From Nymphaea colorata (Eukaryota > Streptophyta > Magnoliopsida > Nymphaeales > Nymphaeaceae): a stretch of 42,535 nucleotides of DNA. The notes under the pieces are model-generated. The model was not told where the DNA came from. It was given only the letters and a program-made list of their open reading frames with translations, and ran no database searches. The stretch is taken from contig NW_022204516.1 of the NCBI RefSeq assembly GCF_008831285.2, positions 1 through 42,535 on the forward strand. Direction: 5' to 3'. The stretch's first letter is position 1, and each line of letters begins with the position of its first letter. The translations under genes and the position numbers were made by a program. Positions 37,625 to 42,535 of the stretch are shown piece after piece.

Positions 37625-37668
37625 TTCAAAGTAGAGAGACGGATGCTTCAAAGTAGAAAGACAGATGC
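37625..37668 (+). repeat. 22-bp tandem repeat, two copies
   Basis: Units ttcaaagtagagagacggat(gc) at 37625-37646 and ttcaaagtagaaagacagat(gc) at 37647-37668, directly outside the hAT target duplication. Confidence 0.92.
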
Positions 37669-39405
37669 TTTTTTTTTATACTTTCCCTTCTATTTTCCTG
37701 ATGAGTAATTTTTGAAGTTCTTCTTTCTTCTTGATGCATCGTAGATGATTACCTCCACAGTTCTCAACTGCTTCAAACTCTTTACCACCATAGTTCACCC
37801 AGTATGATAAGGCAACTTGAATGAACTAAAAGTCTAACTGCAGTGCTCACCATGTATGTTGTAGAACCAATATCATCCTATTAGGAAGAAAGCATCGAAC
37901 ATGCTCATGTTACAGCAAAACCATTATCATCTTATAAGCTTTTAAATAGGCTTATTCTTTCTCTCTCTCTCTCTCCCCCAACACCAACAACACAACCCAC
38001 CCCCCAACGAAAAAAAAAAAAAGAAAGACAAACCAACACATGCTCACATTCTGAAGACTAGCTCTCAAGCAGTTCTATTGCAAATAATTTTATGCTTATG
38101 ATGAAAAGCACTATACCTCAAAATACTTCATGCAAGTAATATCATCATATTTCGTTTGACAAAAGAAAATGGCTGTTCAGTAGGTGCTAAGAAATATAAT
38201 CCCATGTTAGCCATAGTCACTAGCCAGATGCATACAGAGGTCCACTATGTGATAGACAAAAGGTCAAAATGATTCAGCCAGCCAGGAATCTTACAATTAC
38301 CTTTGCAATGTGTTCCAATTCAGACATGCTCAGATAATTTTCATGATGCTGCACACTCCACCAGAATTGCAAACATTTTCATGAGACCATCAAGTATCCT
38401 TGACACTGAACCAATGCCCGAAAAGGACTGTGGTATTAAAGCTGACGAATATTTGTGAACAAAGTCTCACATATAAGCAGTTTGGTTATATGTTCACAAA
38501 GGCTGATTCAAAATGTTCAGCATGATAAGAACAGCCTAGTGATTGGAAAACGTAAATCAAGATTTAACTTAGTACTATGACTAGACACCAACTCCTACAG
38601 ATGCAATGCATGTTTTCTCACCTAGGATATTGATGATGCCACTGCGTCCTTTTGTGTGTGTATACAAAAAGCACATTATTTTCGAAAAGGTGCAAAAAAA
38701 AAACTGAGAAAATGAATTGCCATTTAAAAATTAAAAAACATATTTAAAAAACGAAGAATGAAAAACGAAAAAAACGCAACTCATTTCACTTATATAAATT
38801 AAATTGGTGAAATAAAATGTATATGCACATAAAGAATCACGTTTCAAAAGTCTGACTTAACATTTGAAGAGGTTTGATTATTTCCTATCAAATGAAGGAA
38901 GCTAGAAAAGAAAAGAAAAAGACAGACAAGAAGCTTTTTGGTTTCTTTCCACTGTTTATTTAGACAATGACCAATAGAAAACAAAAAAAAAAACAAGTCT
39001 TCTATTCAATGAAAAAGGTTACCCCATTAAATGTTTATACATGTTCATTTAGTGTGCAAAATGTGGACTAATTTATATTTCAGATCAAAAAAATGCCCCC
39101 AGTGCAAAAAATGGTGTATAAAAAATCCCACTCATGTGTAAATGGATAATGTAGATGGTTGCCATATAAATTGGTTGGAAAGGCAGTCGTAGAGAGTATA
39201 CCTATCCTTATCTTGGAAACCTACCTCTATGAACTGCAGGAGATGGATTGCATAGGGAATCATCAGTTCGGCTTTTGGTTCTTAAAAGTCGAAAAGCTTG
39301 CAATATTTCTTAATATGCTTGAAAATTAGGTATTCCTAAATATGACAAAAGAAAATGGCAAGAAAAGTCACAGAACAGAGATTGGGTTTCCGAAAAAAAA
39401 CTCTA
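37669..39405. other. No gene recognised
   Basis: AT-rich DNA with a CT run near 37960 and several poly-A stretches. It could be intron or intergenic sequence; no exon is supported. Confidence 0.55.
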
Positions 39406-39440
39406 GGGGCCGTTTGATGGCCTGGCAATATCCTGTAGCC
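39406..39440 (+). mobile_element. MITE-type terminus (single end)
   Basis: The sequence ggggccgtttgatggcctgg resembles the ends of Tourist/hAT-like plant MITEs (GGGxCxGTTTGxT). No matching inverted end (for example ccatcaaacggcccc) is visible downstream in the window, so the element is truncated or the match is chance. Confidence 0.3.
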
Positions 39441-39540
39441 ATGGAGAAAATTTTCAAATATTCAAAATTTTTCTCATTCCATCAAAGGTGGAATGAAAAT
39501 TATAACCATTAAACACATTTCCAGAATTTTTTTTTCGGAA

Positions 39541-39565
39541 AATGTTTCCACTGGGTGGAAACATT
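39541..39565. repeat. Perfect 11-bp inverted repeat, 3-base loop
   Basis: aatgtttccac / tgg / gtggaaacatt forms a perfect hairpin. It lies just downstream of a T-run, in the same stretch as the MITE-like terminus. Confidence 0.9.
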
Positions 39566-39681
39566 TTGCCGGTTTTATTTTTCTGCCCATTAGGGCACCC
39601 ACGCATCACCTCCCACCCACGCACCACCTCCCTCTCCCTCCTGCCGCAGGCCTGCGGCTGCCTCTGTCGCCTCTGTCCTGC

Positions 39682-39822
39682 CTGCTGGTCGTTGTCTCTC
39701 TCGCCCTCTCAATCTCCTGCTCCCTCGTCGTCTCTCTCATCCTCTCACTCTCCTGCTTCCCTCGTTGTCCCTCTCGCCCTCACTCTCCTGATCCCCTCCT
39801 CGTCTCTCTCACCCTTGCTGAA
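39682..39822 (+). repeat. 35-bp pyrimidine-rich tandem repeat, four copies
   Basis: Units start ctgct/ctgat at 39682, 39717, 39753 and 39788 and share the pattern ctcgtcgtctctctc then (g/a)(c/t)cctctcactctc. The two overlapping open frames of 130 and 135 codons across 39493-39949 owe their length to this repeat. Confidence 0.88.
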
Positions 39823-41342
39823 GAAGAAGCCCTCTGTCTCTTCATCTGTTGTTTGTGCAGCGGCTTCTATGTTAGGAAACACTGATTTTGGCTTGCCCTG
39901 TTACCGTAGCACAGGAATCCGTCTCTTCCTCTCTGCAGCAACAGATTGAGGCTCGATTGTTACTCTGTGAGCAGATCTACAAGGTTTCATGGATAGGTTA
40001 GTGTTTGAACATGAATGGTGAATAGTATTTATTTATTTTTTCCGTTTCTCTCTGAATTTTTGGAAATCCCTTTTTCTATTTTGGCGCCTACTGTGAAAGA
40101 ATCTTTTTTCCCAGAGGCTTCCATATAGAAAGTCCAGTCTGTTTCTCTATCCCCTTTTTCTTTTGTGAGGGTTTCTTGTCGCAGAGATTGATTTTGTTAA
40201 GTTTGTACATTTAGTAGTTGACTGGTTTCTTCGCAAATGCATTAACTTCTTAACTCGTGCTTACCAATTAGCTTGACAATTGAATGTTCCTATCTTTTCT
40301 TTGAAAAAGCTTGGAGCTAGAACAGACTCATCAAGCCCTGCCTTTCTTCTGTCCTATGGATGGAATCTATCATTTCTGAAGAGAAAGCCGTTCTTTTTAT
40401 GTTGGTGTTGTTCCAAACAAAAGATTTTACTGCTTTCTTATTTACTGAATAGGAAAATGTTTTAGATACATAGCTGACAGTGAATACAAAAGAAAACCAC
40501 AAGTATACTTATGAACTCATTCAGTGTTTGTAGTTAAACACCTACAGCGGATACAGTGATTGGATCTGAACATCTGCTGGAAACAGAATGCACTCTTCAG
40601 AAAATATTTGTGTTCGTTTTTCAGCAATAGAATCTAAGAGTTGAATATCTTTGGCAACTTGTTCATCAACACTGGAGAGAAAATGCAGCTTAGATAGGAT
40701 AAAATAACTAAAACTATTCATAATTGAACTAAGAGCTTTTCATGAAAGTGTCTATCGCTAAGCTAGTTAAATTTTCACTTTAAGGTTCAGTATCATGTTA
40801 ACCTCCATTCAGGGTTGTCAGCATAGCAGCTTGCCTCCACAAGGTCTACATAAGATGGAGTATATCAGAATGATCTTCATAGCTACCTCTGCCCTGTAAG
40901 ATAAGACTCAATCACTGAAGAATCCATAAGTGACATCTCTTTCATGCATGCAAATAAAAGCTTCAATGCACTATCTTTTAGAATATAGTTCACATGCATA
41001 TCAATGTATTGTAAATAATACATGCACATGCATACATCATAGGGTAGTTATAACTTCCATCATTTTTGTCCAATGTCCATAAATAAATTCTCAAGAAAAT
41101 TAAATTTGATTTAATGACACACTTTAGAGAAAGAGTAGAAAAAACATTGAGCAAATCCTCAGTACAACTAACAATTTTAGTTGTTCCCCAACTTAAATAT
41201 CTAATGCTCGGATAAACCAATCTTATTCAGATATAGACTAAAGCTTTCTATGTTCCTTTTCCTTTCACCTAAACATCTGGAATGACTTGCAGACATCAAT
41301 AACCATTTCTTAGTAAAAACAGATGGCCTCTCCCACAATGGG
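39823..41342. other. No gene recognised
   Basis: Open frames here are short and unrelated to any family known to me, including the minus-strand frame at 40990-41220. Confidence 0.5.
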
Positions 41343-41663
41343 AATGGGTGCCTTCGAGATTATTAGCATGAATTTGCTTTTCTGCTATGCTTCTAATTCT
41401 TTTAAGTTGGCTGTTCTTATAGACCATAATGGGAAGGTGCATGTTTCCCAGTACAGATCTCTCTCTCTCTCCGCATACATACTAGTAATGGGTAGTGCAT
41501 GCTTCCCAAGTACAGATCTCTCCTGGTCTCTCTTTCTCTCCACACACAGATTAGTAATGGGTGTCTTCGAGATTACCAGCATGAAATTGATTTTATGCTA
41601 CGCTTCTAACTCTTTTAAGTTGGTTGCTGGTATGGCCATAATAAAGGAAAGTGCACATTCACT
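41343..41663 (+). repeat. Direct duplication, units about 107 bp spaced 213 bp
   Basis: aatgggtgccttcgagatta (41343) and aatgggtgtcttcgagatta (41556) begin two copies that continue through gctatgcttctaattctttt / gctacgcttctaactctttt to aaggtgcatgtt / aaagtgcacatt. Between them a second pair of units 58 bases apart (gtgcatg(t/c)ttccca then gtacagatctctc at 41437 and 41495) is present. Confidence 0.88.
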
Positions 41664-41900
41664 TCATTCTGCATTTTCTTGTGTCTTTAACATTTGCCTC
41701 AAATAGTTTAGATTTTTGAACTCATTATTTGGTTCGACTCGATTGGGATTCAGGCTAGATGAAATGTAACGGTCTTGGGAGGATTCTAGTTAAGGCATGA
41801 TCAGCAAGTTCCAATGAAAGGCATCTGGCTGGGAGAACTCTTCTTAATTTATTGCAAACATGATCAACAAGTTGATTCCTAACTTTTTGTTTTATTGCAG

Positions 41901-42005
41901 GTTGATCAGCAAATCCCCTTCATAGAATGTTGCCACAGGGAAGTTCAGTTTGATTCACGAAAGCTAAAAGGATTCATAAACATCATAAAATGGGCTTATG
42001 CATGA
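41901..42005 (+). other. Possible terminal exon, 34 codons, unassigned
   Basis: A textbook acceptor (ttttattgcag at 41890-41900) is followed by an open frame VDQQIPFIECCHREVQFDSR then KLKGFINIIKWAYA and a TGA at 42003-42005. The composition looks protein-like, but I do not recognise it and no partner exon is evident upstream. It may be chance. Confidence 0.2.
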
Positions 42006-42434
42006 TATCTTTATCTGATAATTCAGTTTATGTTTTTGCTGTCTGAAAGGACTGCTAAAAGCCTAAAACACATACCTGGTATCTTCTAGAATGAAAAAGT
42101 TTCAAAGAGATGGTAGCCCATGGGCAAACACCATTGATTACTTTTAAAGGAAGACAACCCGAGGAAGATCTCAGACTGCATTTCTGCATGCCATGCCAAA
42201 CATTTGTGTATTTTGGAATTAGAATGCCTCGATTATGTATGTTTCTTTTTAACCAGATGGCTGAGATGGATTTCCTCTCTTTGACATCCTTCATTACTGT
42301 GATGCATACTCAGAGTAGTTGTTAGTTTACATATTTTAATGATGTAGTGGACCTTTATTGCAACTTGGAGACGAAACTGCATTACAATTTTTGATGCAAC
42401 AAGTCAATTGCTTTCTTCCATTATTTTGAATATT

Positions 42435-42535
42435 ATTCATTTAGTAATTGCATAATTTAACAACTAAATCTTATGTTTGTGCTAATTATTGGAATTTATT
42501 CATTTAGTAATTGCATAATTTAACAACTAAATCTT
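42435..42535 (+). repeat. Direct repeat of 38 bp at 63-bp spacing, running to the window edge
   Basis: attcatttagtaattgcata then atttaacaactaaatctt occurs at 42435-42472 and identically at 42498-42535, where the window ends. The 25 bases between begin atgtttgtgc. This may be the start of a longer tandem array. Confidence 0.95.

Overview
The window is intergenic DNA from a plant nuclear genome, almost certainly a flowering plant. It carries decayed nuclear genes with plant intron structure (NPH3/BTB family, family GH2 beta-galactosidase, JMJ14/JMJ18-type histone demethylase), typical plant transposons (Ty1/copia, a plant L1-type LINE, hAT and other TIR elements) and a patch of organelle-derived DNA. 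The species cannot be named from what is here. I see no intact protein-coding gene, no tRNA and no CRISPR array.

Layout. 1-5213: a Ty1/copia element on the minus strand, cut by the left edge of the window, with recognisable but broken gag, protease, integrase, RT and RNase H. 5700-8037: a plus-strand NPH3-family pseudogene whose last exon runs into a (TA)n-rich block (8040-8960). 8960-10200: unassigned, partly G-rich. About 10200-12060: a mosaic containing an SSU rRNA 3' fragment and an in-frame psbC/cemA chimera. About 12080-13255: GC-richer, LTR-like, unproven. 13261-16477: a 1.6-kb tandem duplication, each copy carrying the same signal-peptide-like first exon on the minus strand. 17385-18187: two exons of a GH2 beta-galactosidase pseudogene (minus). 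22878-24636: a JMJ14/18-like pseudogene (plus) covering the end of JmjC, the C5HC2 zinc finger, FYRN and FYRC. 26009-28077: nested inverted-repeat elements. 28767-29712: a LINE remnant (minus). 31250-31780: degenerate tandem repeats. 36644-37599: a non-autonomous hAT element with a perfect 8-bp target duplication. 39400-42535: unassigned DNA with several short tandem repeats and one weak exon candidate.

The pseudogenes keep introns or intron/exon borders, so they came from DNA-level duplication or decay in place rather than reverse transcription. They carry several independent lesions each. Nothing suggests a working multi-gene system. The points most worth checking are the copia element whose LTRs are nearly identical although its genes are wrecked, the duplicated signal-peptide exon with conserved splice donors, the psbC/cemA chimera, and the Trp-codon nonsense pattern in the GH2 pseudogene.
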